A DNA stretch of 64,000 nt, from positions 4,960,001 to 5,024,000 of the forward strand of contig CM040088.1 of the NCBI GenBank assembly GCA_022496805.1, written 5' to 3'. Origin of the DNA: Pohlia nutans (Eukaryota > Streptophyta > Bryopsida > Bryales > Mniaceae). Shown here in pieces: positions 11,881-25,295 of the stretch. The notes beneath the pieces are model-generated. The model searched no databases and was not told the DNA's origin. It saw nothing but the letters and a program-made list of their open reading frames with translations. Position 1 is the stretch's first letter, and the number at the start of each line of letters is the position of its first letter. Position numbers and translations under genes: made by a program.

Positions 11881-14800
11881 CCTGCAAACTTCAAGTAAGC
11901 GTAGAAACATAGGCTCCGTCAGTGGCAGTTCCGCCCGTTGAATACGGTTGAGATTTCAAACGAGGTGCCGAACGGCCCAAAAGGGGACCTGGAGCTCTTG
12001 GCTATGGAGCCGTTGCCACCGACAGACAGGCTCCCTCCAACAACCTCCAGGACGATCGAGGACCTGCTGACCACCAATTCAAAGCTTCCATGCAACGGAG
12101 CCATTCACTGTAGGAATGGGAATGGTATTTGGTCCGTCGCTCCCTCTTCAATTCCGTCCGTTGCTGCTCCCGCTTCGCACGCCACACCCGCCCTTCCTTT
12201 GATCATCGCGCCTTCCTCTTTCGGTGCGTTGCATTGTGGCGTCTCTCTTTCTTTAGCCGAATCAGCGTCGAGCTATTTTTAGCCGTCCTTGCATTGAATA
12301 TTGAACGTCTTTTTTGTTCCTTGTTCTGATTTTGCGGAGTGGCATGGCATTGTCTACAGAGGGAGATTCCATCTTTTGGTACGTGTTGCGCTGTAATTAA
12401 CATTGTGCCGGTTTTGTACAGAGTATTGCCAATTTTGCTTGTATGAAAATGTTTTCGTTCTTTGTTGAACGGCATGGCATTGTCTTAGACGGAAGATTAG
12501 CATCGAGTTTTCGTAGAGAGTATTGCCAATTTTTCTTTCTTGAACATCCGATGTTCGAGTTAGTATTTTACGGAGCTGGTATTGTCTTAGGCGGGGAATT
12601 CGAGCGTTGTCTTTCCGTTCATGCATCTCTGCGTTGTGGGTTCTATCGTTAGTTACAATTAGCTTCGAGCTATTTTACGTTAGTTTTGTACGGAGTATTG
12701 TCAATTTTGATTGCATGAAAATGTTTTCGTTCTTGGTCCCACGGTTGAGTAGTTTGGAGTGGCATGGCATTGTCTTCGACGGGTGATTAGCATCGAGCTT
12801 TTTTCGTACAGAGTATTGCCAATTTTTCTTTCTTGAACATCTGATGTGCGAGTTAGTGTTTTAGGGAGCTCGGCGGGAAATTTGAGCGTTGTCTTCCCGT
12901 TCATGGATCTCTTCGCTGTGGCGTCTATCGTTAGTTGTAATTAGCATTGAACTATATGTTACGTCAGTTTCGTACTGAGTAATGCTAATTTTTCTTTCTT
13001 GAATACCTTTGTTCTTTGTTTTGCGATTTAGTATTTTAGATAGTGTCATGGTATGGATTCAATGGATTTCGATAGCGTGCTACTCTTCTAAATTAATATT
13101 TCCTGGCTAGCGCAATTCGAGCTGCATGTTGATGGAGGTTACGCGACCGTTGCATGCAAGAGTCTCTTGCTCCTTGGCAGTCAGTTTTCTGAAAATTGAA
13201 AATGGTTACGAGTCTGCGGTTATGCGTAGTGGTGCGAGATATAGCAATCGACACTCTTCAGTTTGGGCCAGAAGAGTGGCTTGCAGTCTTAAGGTTTTTC
13301 AAACTTTCTTGTAAACCTGTCTGCATGCATTTTGATGGAGATGTTATTTTTTTTCCAGCTTTTAACTGTTTTCAGACTGGTTCGCAATTTCTTCGGTAGC
13401 GTCAAAGCGTTATGTGTTCACCTACCGAACAGCTGGATGATTGTCTGCAGTTTGCAGTTGTTATAGCCTGTGAGATATGGATAATTTCCTGTAAATCACT
13501 CTGCTAATAGAGAAATTCGTGGCCGCTAGAGTACCTCTACAAAGTCATTGCACAGGTCTTCTCCAGACACTACAAGCAAACCCGTCGCTTTTCACTGACA
13601 GTAATCGAGGAATCCCTTGTCCTATGTGACCCACAGCACTCACCAACTCTGTCCTATGTGATCGAAAGCACTCACCAACTCTGGAATGGCTCAAAATAGC
13701 AGTGAGAAGTGACCAGTTTCCTTGTAGTGAGATTAGTTGCAGCTCGTGGATCTGCAGCTTGAAGTTGTGAAGATAAAGTCTTCTCACAGACATCTCCTAG
13801 CTTACGGTTGAGGTAGCTCTCGATCGCAGCTTGCTGCATGCTCGTCTTGAGTTCATCTTACCTGAGTGTTCGTTTGTACGGTGTGCGAGTCCTCCATCCC
13901 TCCCATCAGATCCCCAAGTCATGTGGAGCTACCTGTAGCTACGTTTTTGATATGACAGAACACACGAAATGGCCGACTCTGGCCGTGCGATAAGTCTAAA
14001 GGAAAAGCATAGTTTGCCAATTCAGTGGTTTCCTACTACCTATCTTGCAGCGCTTTGCCTTTCTGTAGCGTTCTTATGTGGTCCTGGAGAATCGGTTGTT
14101 GAAGGTCTCGGCCATGATTTTACTGTGGCTTCTGTCCCTTTCATTTAAGGGGTGTAGCTTCCAAAGGTTCGTATTCAGTTGGCTAGTAATCTTCGCGTTC
14201 TAATAAGTATACCGTGCCTTTAGATTGACTATTTACTTAACTAGTTTACATCTTTTCAGCTTGCATTTGCAGAGCAGCAGATTTTATTCTGGCGCCACAT
14301 ATGTATTCAATATTTACAGTACTTCAAGCGAGCGTATTTTTTTCCAGTCTAACCATTCTTCGTAGCAGGGATTCTTGTACCAGGAGATTTCACGTATCTG
14401 GTTTTCTAAGGATTGCATCAACGTGTTATCTCATAGTATTCTTGCTTTCATTCTCGATTTATCTGAGACTAGAGACCAGATGAGATGCTAGCTGTGTAGA
14501 CACATCGACCATGCATATGGAGATTCTAGGATTGAAGTTGGAATGAGGATTGCAAATTAACTACACAGCATTTTATCAATGCATGCAATCACTAGCTCCT
14601 AGCTAGTCGGGATGTGTATTCTGAATGTTTCGCATCATCAGAAGAGATTGTTAGGGTCGTTGTACGTTGTCTCATTCTTCCGACACTAACGCACAGACAG
14701 CTGACCTGAAATTCTTTTGGCAGCAGGGGCATTCGAAATTGTGCGCAAAAGAGAATTCTAGTGTCTTGGCAGATGCAACTACCAGCAACCATTCTTGGTC

Positions 14801-14992
14801 TAGCTTGTGTCTCACTATTTTCCTATGAAAGACTCCGGAGAAAACGAGACCTACGGTGGAAAAGTTGAGGAATTACTTACTCGACGTTGACAACAATGCA
14901 TCGGTAGGAGTCGACCTTCTATTTCCCACGAAAATTGCTCCAAGAAGGTGGTGACGTTAAAGTCTCAGTGCGTAGTAGTGTCGTCTTTTGCA
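11881..14992 (+). other. probable promoter and 5' leader of the coiled-coil gene
   Basis: This is less AT-rich than the DNA to its left and contains no long recognisable coding frame. About 12230-13010 holds imperfect tandem units of about 285 bp. They are marked by GAGTATTGCCAATTTT near 12421, 12521, 12692, 12812 and 12977 and by GGCATGGCATTGTCTT. It most likely contains leader exons and introns of the gene starting near 14993. Exact transcription start and leader splice sites were not resolved. Confidence 0.5.
12230..13010 (+). repeat. imperfect ~285-bp tandem repeats in a gene leader
   Basis: Segments at about 12420-12700 and 12692-12980 align, sharing ATGAAAATGTTTTCGTTCTT, GATTAGCATCGAG and TTTCTTTCTTGAACATC in the same order. 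A partial third unit follows. They lie upstream of the first recognised coding exon at 14993. Confidence 0.75.
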
Positions 14993-17900
14993 ATGCGAAT
15001 CCGTTGTGAGGAACCCGCAATGAAACCTGTCGACACCAATCCTGGGATGTTCCCATGGGTTCCCGTAGACGAGCTCTCCGATTCTGTGAATATCGGAGAG
15101 GACGATCTGCGTAGATTTCTCTCCGCGGATGAGGAATCATGTAACTTCGATGTGTCCGATATGACGCATCCTGAGATGAACGCACCAGAAATTGAAGTGT
15201 TCATCACCACTCAACAGGCACCTCTGACTTCCTCGCCAGGGATTCCCAACAGCAGCAACGACTCAAAGGTCACGTCAGGCTTCGTGTCCCGAGAGGACAG
15301 GCCCGGTCGCAAGGGCAAGAAGGATGGGTGGCGAAAGCAAGCAGCAGTCTTGAAGGCCAAATGCGAAGTGCTGAGAATGGAGAAAGAGGTTTCTAAACAG
15401 CGCTGGGAAGATGGTTGCGCAGATATGGCCGAGGCAGCCCAAATGGCGTACTCTCTTCGAATTGCTGTGGAGTCTATTCTTGAGCCTGTATGTAAGCCTG
15501 AACACGTCAAGTCTTTCATTCTTCCTTCATTGTAAAAAGCTTTTTTTGAACCGAATCAATCACGGAAGTGGTCGTCGTCGGATTTCCTGCTTTTGTAGCC
15601 TGATTGTGCTAGGATCGAGAAAAGTGCTCCAAGAAATAATAACTGTCATCGACAAGAATGATAAAACTGCAAGTAATTATAGAACTTTCCTGATGGATTA
15701 CGAGGAGGTTTCTTAGTGTACTCCGCTGTTGTAATTCAATGTGATTTGTGTCCAATCCACTTATATGTTTCAATAAGAAAGTAGACTCTCATGTGCGTCA
15801 GAGTTGATCGGTTGCTAGGCTAGGAGAGTTTTATCACTCGTAAATTGCACAAAAGAGTAAGCTCTGTTTTCAGTAGTAACCCAACTACGGGTTTGTATCT
15901 TTGATGTGGTTTCCTATGTTGATTCTTCGACACGCAGGATGTAAGACGGGGAATGTTTTCAGCACCTTGTACCCCTAGTAGAGCTGAACCTAAGGAAGAA
16001 CACCGTGAAGGTCTGGACGAAAGACTTCGGAGATTGAAAGCTAGTTCGGCGATGCGCAGTAAAGAGGTGAATTTCGGGGCACACACAAACCTCGGAAGTC
16101 AAGCAGAAGCGTTGCACAAAAGAATCGAGATGCTGCAGCAGAGATCTCAACTCCCACGCTCGAACCTCAGGACTCCAGAGGAGAGTGACTCTGAGACACA
16201 ACAAAGTGATCAAGTAAGATAAAAAGCCTCCTCTAAATTTCTCAGATTAATTAATTAGCACTTGTTCTTATGCCTTCTGTCCTCCATTCCCCCGTTAGTC
16301 TGCCAAACTCTTGATCATCGAACGTTGGTCACTCCTGCGTGACCATTAGCTTGACTCGGACGATCATCGTCTTCATTCTCTCATGAATGTTATTTTTTGC
16401 AGCAATCAATCGAACAAGGAGAGACGGATGCGTCCTGTTATAGCCCGTTATCTGCAAAAGCAAACGACGCAGTTTATCGATTGCTCAAACAGGCGGTAAG
16501 TTTCCTGTAGCATCTCGTCGAAGCCACCAGAAAATTAGAAAAGATTTTTTCAGTCAGAGCTCATTCGATGTGTTTAATACCCTTTACTTTAGAAGCACAA
16601 GTAAAAGATGCTACAGGTACACGACTAACAGCAATTTTCATCGCTATTACAACAGGAGGACGGCTGCATTTTGGAAGAGGAGTTCGCTAAACAACTGCAA
16701 ACCAAAGAAACCGTCCGTGAAATTCTTGCTCAGGTTTGTGGCCTTTTTAAGTCGAATGAGCGTATCTTGAAATGGACCGAATGAGGTCACTTCATCAGAG
16801 TGTCCAGTTTCGAATACTTTAAACAAAGCATTGTGGTTTATTTTGCAGATTAATGCCGAAGCTGAGCAATGGATACATGTTCAGGGAGTGTTGAAAAATG
16901 TGAGTGTTGAAATGGCCACATTGCAGCAAGCATGCTTGAGATGGGAAAAGCGTGCTCTCGATGCTGAAAGTCTTGCCACTACCCGGCAACGAGAGGTAAT
17001 TAAACATTCATAGATCACAGTAATAAGTTCTCGCGCCTTAAAATTTCATAATTACCAATAATCAATTCAAAGTCGGTTTAGAAGTAGTCCTTTAAATTCT
17101 TGTTGTTCAAATACGGCTCATTTGAGTAGATGGACCTCGAGATGGGCTCAACTTGATCAATGCAAAGAGTTTGCTTTAAGTGAAGCTGAAGCGGATGCTT
17201 AAGATCTGCTTGTATATCGACAGGGAGAAGAATGGCGTGTGAAAGCTCAAACAGCTCAACAGAAGATCGAGAAGCTAGAAACGGAGTTGACGCAGCTACG
17301 AGAAATAATAGAAGGGGTCAAGCAAAGGCATGCTCTTGAACAGAGCAGGTGGCTGGATATCGGTAGTGGTCATGGTGCCGCCAACAATCTCGGCTACACA
17401 GTGATTGTGCAGCCAATCGCCAATGCCAGCAGTTCCGACAATTGCAGATGCAGTGCTATGAAGGACCTAACAGAAGGGTGCAAACGTTCAGCAGACAAGT
17501 GCAATATAAGCAGGCAAAATCTGCAAGGGAGTCGTATCTTGCCAGAACCATCTAATCTTGGTAAAGATGTGCCCGTTCCTTCCCGACTCCCAAGTCCACG
17601 TCGGCCCACACCTAGAGAGGTCAGTGAATTGACCAAAGCAAAGCAGAAACCTCAGAACATCAGCGTCCTGCCAGCGTTAGGTAGTGAATTGACCAAAATC
17701 AGCACGGACCACAAAGCAGCAGTGCAAAGAAGTGGCAAGGAAAGGTCGGTCTCAGTTGACAGATTGAGCTCCAGAGCACCTGTTAGGAAGGCCAGTCCAA
17801 CTCGCAGTGCGAGTATATTCACGGAGAATCAAGAAAATCTTTGTGTGAGTATGAATGGCGGTTCTTCAGCAAAGAAGGTGTTTGGAACTAGTAGAGGACC

Positions 17901-18078
17901 AAGTCCTGCGAGAAGATCTGGACAGTCTCCAGCTCCTGGCTGTAGAGGTCCATCACCTCCAAGGACCAATTTCAGCGTCCACCAGCGTGGTCCTTTGAAG
18001 GACATGAACCAGGTAAGCTTAGATGCTCGGATGCCCAGAAAGAGTGATTTTGTCAAAAAGCTGACCACTGACACGTGA
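14993..18078 (+). CDS. coiled-coil protein with basic Ser/Pro-rich C-terminus, unknown function
   Basis: Six exons fit well: 14993-15487, 15938-16213, 16403-16495, 16656-16733, 16849-16995 and 17224-18078. Every junction is in phase 0 with GT-AG borders, giving 647 aa. The first in-frame ATG (14993) is used; a second at 15020 is also possible. The N-terminal third is acidic, then basic around RPGRKGKKDGWRK. The middle exons are rich in Glu, Gln, Lys and Leu with heptad character, for example KIEKLETELTQLREIIEG. The last exon has repeated Ser-Pro-Arg motifs (PSRLPSPRRPTPRE, RGPSPARRSGQSP), as seen in some plant microtubule-associated proteins. I do not recognise the family, and a cytoskeletal role is only a guess. 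The last exon might be spliced at 18012 (CAG|GTAAGC), which would replace the final 21 residues. No catalytic motif is seen. Confidence 0.75.
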
Positions 18079-18424
18079 ATGTCCAGAGTTGCTGATTTGC
18101 AACCTGGAGTCCATGTACGAACAATCCGTATAATGTTTGTGTGTGAGTTCACAGGATCATTGAAATCATGCCCATGGATTATTCAGTTTGAACATGTTTT
18201 CGCAACTACTGCATCTTTTGAGCATCTTGGATGAAATGCAGCAGCCATGTTCTGAGCAGCAATGGCCTCCTGTGCTAAGAATACTAAGAAAAACTTCTGC
18301 ATTGTTTCGTGGGAATGTGCTCATTCTGAACGAGGTAGTTACAGCTGCAGCTGATCCTACCCTTGCTTGATTAAGGTTGAACTTGCCAAGTGAACTGATT
18401 GTACATATTGGTGGCACTGATCTT
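18079..18424 (+). other. probable 3' UTR and downstream flank
   Basis: Moderately GC-balanced sequence following the stop codon of the coiled-coil gene. No separate gene is visible. It ends where a MITE begins. Confidence 0.4.
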
Positions 18425-18839
18425 GGGGAGTGCACTTAAAGTTAAGACTAGGAATACACGTGACTGCATTTTAATAGCATACCCCCTACAATACTTGACC
18501 TTAAAATAGTTTTTAAATTAAGACTTTTCAAATGCCAAATCGTTACATATATAAATATTTGTCATTTGGTATAAATTTCAAGACCAAATGTTTTTTAAAT
18601 CTTACAAAATCAAATGATAGAAGTTTGAATTAAAATGTGTTGTTTTTCACTTCAAAAATCAATTAAAAAAAACGTACAAGTGATTATTTTATTAAAATTT
18701 ATACAACAAGAACTTTAAATTGTGTTTAACAACTTCATATATTTTATTACGATTTTAAAGTGATTTTTAAGTACATACATAGGAGGTCAAAAGTACACAC
18801 TCACGTGATACAGTGTCTTAACTTTAAGTGCACTTCCCG
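18425..18839. mobile_element. ~415-bp MITE
   Basis: The left stretch GTGCACTTAAAGTTAAGAC (from about 18430) is an exact inverse of a stretch ending near 18834, with G-rich outer bases on both sides. The interior is AT-rich and non-coding. A target duplication could not be fixed. Confidence 0.7.
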
Positions 18840-20684
18840 AGGCACTGAAAGCAGAATCTGAAAAACCACATGGATGAGAAACCCTTCCTAAGTGGACTCT
18901 ATGGGTGATTGACAGTACCCACTATATCACTATCAATGTATAGTGGCGGTACATTGAAGTGCAAATATGACTGTACCTTCTGCTAGGATGTTGGGTGTGA
19001 TGTTGGGTGCGACGTTGGGTAAGGATCCTAACTCAGGGAAAAGCCGTGACCAGTTTCTTCTTGCTCTGTATCTCCACTCCTCGCTAGCCAGGGTGTACAG
19101 GAAATTTCCTCAAGCTTGTTGGTTTCCACTTGAGTCTTCTTCCCACCCCAATTACACCACAGATCACACGCTAACGGTATTCAGAAGCAAAAACAAGCGC
19201 ATTGATTCATACTCCCTCTGTCCAGATTCAACAATTGTCCTAGTTTTTGGCATTTTTTTTTGCAGTATGTGTGCTATATTTCAAACTTCAAATGCCGTGA
19301 GCCCTATCCACTTCAAACAGGGCGGACAATGAGTAACACAAAAACGACATACTAGAGTTATCCGTAATGTGAGAACCAGATAGCATGTCTGCCACCCTAA
19401 TCTTGATATAGACGTGTCTGATACCCACTCATACAAGCCACTAAGCTCCTTCCTTTGGGGGAGCATGAGGTTGGTGTGGGGGTATGTAGAGATTCCTTTA
19501 TGGGAACTCAAGTTAGGTTTGGGGGAGCTTCTCTTGCATTGGGGAAGTTCAAATTTTGAATCTTTTTAACAATGCAATGCGTTGTGATTGGTAAAAAAAA
19601 AGGGATTAAAACTCATTTTCACTTCCTTTCAAGCTAAATAACCAATTTTGCCTTGTCTTTCCTCTTGTGGAATTTTTTTGCTCGACTTTACGGATAACTC
19701 TACTACGTACCTATGAAAAAGATTGACCAGTTTCCAAGTATTGAGATAGCTTTTGTTGGGCCAAAAAAAAGTGTTAAGTAAAATCACATGCAGCTAAAAC
19801 GAGGACACTTATTTCCGAACATAGTGAATAGCACGCAAGCAACATGTCTTATCACCTTTAACACAACAAATTTTTGTAGCAAATGTATTTGTAAAAGATT
19901 AAGACTTTCATTGATTGTAGGGAATTCTAGTAGGGCCAATTATTTTATTTAAATATTGCATGCAATATTTATAAGAATTGAGAGTCCAATTGGTAAATGT
20001 TCTAAATATTCCCTAATTTTGGTGTTTTAGAGTTCTATTGTATACGATAAATATTTATTAATTGTTTAGATGCTTTAAGACACGCATCTGGTTAAGCACT
20101 TGGTATGTACCTTATACTTGAAAGATTGATGATGCATATAATTTTTTTCAAATTTATCATTGTTGAAAAGGAAATCCAAAGATTCCATTTCCATCCAAGG
20201 TTTAGTACTATTAAACCTTCATTGGTAATAAAAAAAAATGGTTTCGTGTATATCAATGTCACTTTGTAAAACACATTCAAATATCATTTATGTAGTGCCC
20301 GCAATATGAACAACATCCTTAATATGTGCTTCGTTCTCAATTCGAACAATTGTGTCTTTTTGATTCAAAAAGACCTTGTAACATCAGGAGAGTATTCATT
20401 CCATTGTTTATATAGAAAGTTTGGGTTTAAAAAGCCTTTACTGTGGCAATTAGTGCATTTGCTTTTAGCTTTTGTTGAACTCTTTTCAAATATCCTTTAA
20501 GATGAACCACAATAGAATTTGGAGGCTGGTACGAAACAAGTATGTTTTATTTTCAAAGGCCATGCAACCTTCAAAATAGTTTAAATTTTATTAAAAGGTC
20601 CTTTGTTTCTTGTATGTACAACTTTGAAAAGTAGGAGGTGATAGTAAAAGTTAACATTATGCTTATATCAATGTTGAGCACATG
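18840..20684. other. gene-free region
   Basis: No recognised gene. A 121-codon open frame at 18967-19332 has no recognisable domain. CTCCCTCTGTCC at about 19212 resembles a Stowaway end. AGAGTTATCCGTAA near 19353 is mirrored by TTACGGATAACTCT near 19689, marking a possible ~350-bp decayed MITE. Confidence 0.4.
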
Positions 20685-20687
20685 TTA

Positions 20688-22016
20688 GGGCCTCTTTATA
20701 CTTAACTCCTAAACGTCCTCACCCCTCTCCAAATTGGGCAGTTTTGCAAAGATGCATTATAAAATGCAACTAAGAGGGATATTTTGAATTTGATGTATGA
20801 ATAAAAGTTGTACATAATGAATTTTAGATTCTATCCATACAGATAGTTATACGATTGCTATCACCAATATTTTATGTAAAATTTGAAACTTAAAATTCAA
20901 AATTCTTTTGTAGTTTGATTACGAATAAGATATTGATAATCTATGGATGGAATTTGTTGTGATGGGTTGAAATGTAATACTCTAAGTGTAGTGATTTTTG
21001 GAGATTTTTTGGTTGTTTAAATTATGAATTTATTTTTTCAAAATCACTTTTAGACTAAAATCTTCAAAAAAATTAGTGAATCATTGCAACATAAAATGAG
21101 GCATAAAATTTTCGCAAATCATCCCCTTTTTAATTGGTTCACACATGCATGAAGCTAACTTCCCATCAAACATTCATTAAAAAATCCACATTGCAAAAAG
21201 TGCATGACAGATGAGAAAACGGAGTTTGCTTATATACATCAAGCAAAAAATGCATGGTTGAGAAGTTAGGAATTAAAGGCCAAAGCCAAAGGTCAAGTGT
21301 CCAAAAGCCTTGTAAAGGTCCTTTGCTTCGAGACCAAAGCCCAGCTTTTGGTAGCCACTGCCTTTAGAAGTAATATAAAGTGAGAAGAGACCATTAAACA
21401 GTCCAAACCCATTTTTTGACATACTGTAATAGAGTTACCAATTTATCCATTAAAAATCACCTCAAAACAAATTGCCAAGACATGAGTTGAAATTTGTTCT
21501 ACTAGATTAATTAGATAACAATGATTCTGAATATGTAAAAATATTTGGAATCCAAGCTGTATTTTTTCAAATATAGGTGTTAGAACTATTGCGGAGTTAG
21601 CTTTTTCAGATTGCATATCTGACAAAATACACTTCATGTGATAAAACTAACTACCGATATAGAATTTGATTTAGAACGGTCTAAAATCCATGCATGTGTA
21701 TAAATATCTTCAAAAATAAACAAAACAAAAAATAGACTATTCTTTTACTATATTTTTCACGGCTTTTCTAAAAACCCCATCATGCCTGTCTCTTTGAGAT
21801 GGGCTCGACTATAATTCTAGGGACTTGAATCCATGGCACTTTTCATGCCATGTAGGAAAAAAATGTTTGCCACCTCATTTTCTCCTTTGTCCTCCTTTAG
21901 ATTGAAATTTAGTAGTATAAAGCCAACTTCCAACAGCTTCTCAATTTCAATCACAACCTTTAAATAATTTCATACTCGTTGCTTCTTGCCTTTGGCCTCT
22001 AAGTATAAAGAGGCCC
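20688..22016. mobile_element. PIF/Harbinger-like element, TSD TTA
   Basis: The left end GGGCCTCTTTATACTTA is mirrored by TAAGTATAAAGAGGCCC at the right end. TTA flanks both sides (20685-20687 and 22017-22019). A TTAA element (20706-21272) has inserted 18 bp inside the left end. No transposase frame is seen. Confidence 0.85.
20706..21272. mobile_element. TTAA-flanked MITE, subfamily 1
   Basis: Starts CTCCTAAACGTCCTCACC after TTAA (20702-20705) and ends before TTAA (21273-21276). The interior is colinear with 8442-9013, including GATGCATTATAAAATG at 20751, again 45 bp from the end. The inverted ends are short and imperfect. Confidence 0.85.
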
Positions 22017-22019
22017 TTA

Positions 22020-24194
22020 GATCCTTGATATAACGGTTGATTCCAAATTTGCCCCACATGGAATCCCAAAAGATGCATAAAGAATAAACAAGTGTCAAAA
22101 GACATGAAATTTTAAGGCATTAAAAGACATTTCATAATCATTTGGCCCCCAAGACTCTTAGTTCCTTCTACTCAATAATTCACAACCTTTAAAAAAATTA
22201 GAATTTTCTTGATGACACATGTACATGACAATGTGTTTTCAATTTTGATAAGTTTATGAATTTTTGATGCATGAATGGTCAAATACTTTAAAATTAAATG
22301 GAACAAGATTTTTGTATAATACCACTTGTATTAGATGTAGATTTATTTTTTGGTCAATCAAAGTATTAGTATAAGCGCCTATAGCTTCAACAGTATGTTC
22401 CATAACATTCTTGACTTCTTGAAGTTCTCACACCTATGGGTGCGTGCATGGCTACTAGCCAAAGGAGGTCAAAATATCCAAAATTTTGTGATTTCATCCC
22501 ATTTTCTTTCTTTTATGCACTCCATTTAACTACTAGTATTCAATTGAGTTCAACATGCATTCAAAGCTTCCTTTTTATGCATTATTGCCCTTCTACTCAA
22601 AACTCTTTTATACCACCCGTTTGATAACCAATGTAGATAAGTTCAAAACTTGACATGTGGAAAGTGTCCAATCACACGTGTACACAATAACAAACAATAA
22701 CAAAATATTCTCTATAGCTTATGGAATGTGATATTGTATTCGCCCGTCAAAGTTGGCATCTCATACTAAATAATTATTAATTTTGGAATTTTTTTGAACA
22801 AATACCAAATTCTGTAAATGTTCCTCAAGATTTTCTATTTCACCATAATATTTATGTTAGTTTTAAATAAAAATTTCCTATAGATTTGGGCTTTGCTTCT
22901 TGTAATTATTTTTTGTGGATCTTGACAACTGACTATCGTATTGGACACTATGATAATAACAAGTTCAAAGTGAACAATTGTACAATTTTTGAAGACAACA
23001 TTTGTCACTCAAGGTTATTGTCAAGGTTCTTGATTCTTTTTTTCATATGTTATCTTTAGTGTTATAAAAACTCTTAATGCTACATTAGAAAGTTAGGATA
23101 CAAGTCCAACGATGTTCAAGAATAGAGTTAACCCAAAACAAAGACATGGTCTTGCTTCTTCTATGCCAAGTGTGCTCGCCAATATAATCCATTTTTGACA
23201 AGAATTGTTCATGAATAGTGCCTTGGTCGGCTCTCTTAGGCTTGGAGGAACGTGTGGGAACTCTCTTCTAGCATTAAGGAGGTCACGAGTTCCATACCCC
23301 ATGGCGGTGTAAGGCCTCGATTTAGATTATTCTCCAATGCACTATAGACTAGTTTTGCAGTCTTTTTGAATGCAAAACGAGTCAAAGGTGAGTTCAACAA
23401 GAGTTTCCACATTTAGACACTCTTTTCGGTTAATTCTAATGTTATGTTGATTGAAAAGGAACATAACATTATTTAGCTAGTATTGCAACACATCCTTTTG
23501 TTTGTGCAAAGAATCAACATATGAATAGGAAATTGATAATGTGGAACATATAGAAACTATAAAAAAAAAAAAAAGCAGAAGTTTGTTGAGTTGCCAAGTC
23601 ATCATTAGTTAGAGATGGCTTTGATTCTCCAGAAGATTACAATTCCTACAGTGATTATGGCTTGCGATGTTGATTCCCAAAGGTGACCAGTGGGGCTACT
23701 AAAGAATGTTATGCATTTCAAGATGAGAGTTAAGTTTCCATTTCCAATTTTTGTACTTACTTATGTAGGCCCATAACATTCACTAGCATGCACTATCTCT
23801 GCCTTGGCTCTACAATAAATGATGTGGAATATTCCACACCCAACAGTACTTCATCAGTATCTAAGTGGACAGGTGGAGGCTCAAGGTGATGAGCAGAGTG
23901 CATGAAAGAAAGGCAGTGGGCATGAAGGCTACTGAATGTCATACCAATTCTTCACCTTACTGATGTGGTTGAGTAAAACCACTGGATTCCTCCTAGTGTC
24001 AGTGGTGTTCTAATAAGTAAGCTTGAGTTAGGTCTGTCCATGCTTTGCACATGCATGGATTAAAATACATGAGGCTTCGCCGCCGTCCTAGAATGTGTTC
24101 TTGTGTCTGTCTACCTTCAACTTACTTCGTACTCTTGACTGACAAGCATGCACAAACTCACTTTTCTAAAACCATATCTGCATGGGCATCAAAG
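22020..24194. other. gene-free AT-rich region
   Basis: No recognisable gene, RNA gene or well-bounded repeat. Confidence 0.4.
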
Positions 24195-24341
24195 GGCCTC
24201 TTTACACTAGAGGCGAGAAGCCGTGAGGAGAGAAATTTCAGCCAATGAGAAATTGGTCTTCTCAGTTTCTAGGCCTTCCATTGGCTGAAATTTCTCTCCT
24301 TCTCTCCTCATGGCTTCTTGTCTCTTATGTAAAGAGGCCCA
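24195..24341. mobile_element. 147-bp PIF/Tourist-like MITE
   Basis: Almost the whole element is a palindrome. GGGCCTCTTTACACTAGAGG at the left is mirrored by the right end, and GAGAGAAATTTCAGCCAATG is mirrored near 24282. AAA flanks both sides as a 3-bp target duplication. The ends match those of the larger element at 20688-22016. Confidence 0.85.
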
Positions 24342-24732
24342 AAGTCTGTACTGTACGTCCTCCAACAATACTGTAGTGTATGGGCGGTGTGCCGGTGCTC
24401 CATGTCCAGATTCTTTTGTGATTCAGCTTTGAAATCCCATATAAGTCCAAATCTTGTAAAATTTTCAATGCCCATGCACACGTTCTCTTTCAGAGTTTTC
24501 CAACAGTAGCAACAATATCTCCATTTGTCTTATGGTTCTGAAGCCCCTGCCGCACTGCATCTGCGTTCCCGAAACGGAGGAAGGTAAAATCAAGAAACAG
24601 AAAAATATTCAAAGTCTTGTCTTTTCTTGCTACAACTACTATTCAATCATTACAGTGCCGTAAGTAGAGCCATGCTCCTTTTCTGCCTTGTGTTCCTTTC
24701 TATCATGTGTTAGGCACAAAATCATCCATTAA

Positions 24733-25291
24733 CCCCTAAATGTACCAAGGTGTCCCTAGAATTGATGATTTGAGAAAAATCAACATAAAGTACTATTTAG
24801 AAGAATATTTTGTACAAACTAAAGTTCTAGATTTTGAATTTTAAAATTCCATCTGTACTGTTCAATTCACCAATACTATCACCAATATTTAATTATAAAA
24901 TTTGAAAGTTAAATTTTAAAATTCCTTCTAATTTGATTACAAACAAAATTTTGATTTTGATTTTTTTTTTTTGGAATAAATTTGAAATGAGGTATTATTA
25001 AATGTGGTGATTCTTTGAAAAAAAATTCTTCTTTAAATCTATGATCTCATTTGCAAGGCCACTTTTGAACTACAGTCAATGCAATTTTGGCTTGGTCAAC
25101 AACTTGACATACTTCTACATTTGTAATTTTAGAAAAATATGTACTCTAGTATCACCAAATCCAACCATTGGATAGGACAACAACTTGGTGAAGTATCTCC
25201 AAAAATTTGGATGATTTTCATCCAAGCACTGATGAAAACTTAGAGTGAGTTTGAATTTTTTAGTCATCTTGGACGCTGTGAAGTTTAGAGG
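24733..25291. mobile_element. TTAA-flanked MITE
   Basis: Starts CCCCTAAATGTACC after TTAA (24729-24732) and ends AAGTTTAGAGG before TTAA (25292-25295). It shares that right TTAA with the next element. The AT-rich interior resembles other TTAA elements around 24890-25080. Confidence 0.75.
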
Positions 25292-25295
25292 TTAA

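Noticed and set aside
15411..15716. Frame overlapping exon 1 of the coiled-coil gene
   Set aside because: Out of frame with an exon chain whose six exons join perfectly in phase 0.
18967..19332. 121-codon frame starting MTVPSARMLGVMLGATL
   Set aside because: No domain, no supporting leader or splice signals, and it runs into MITE-like sequence.
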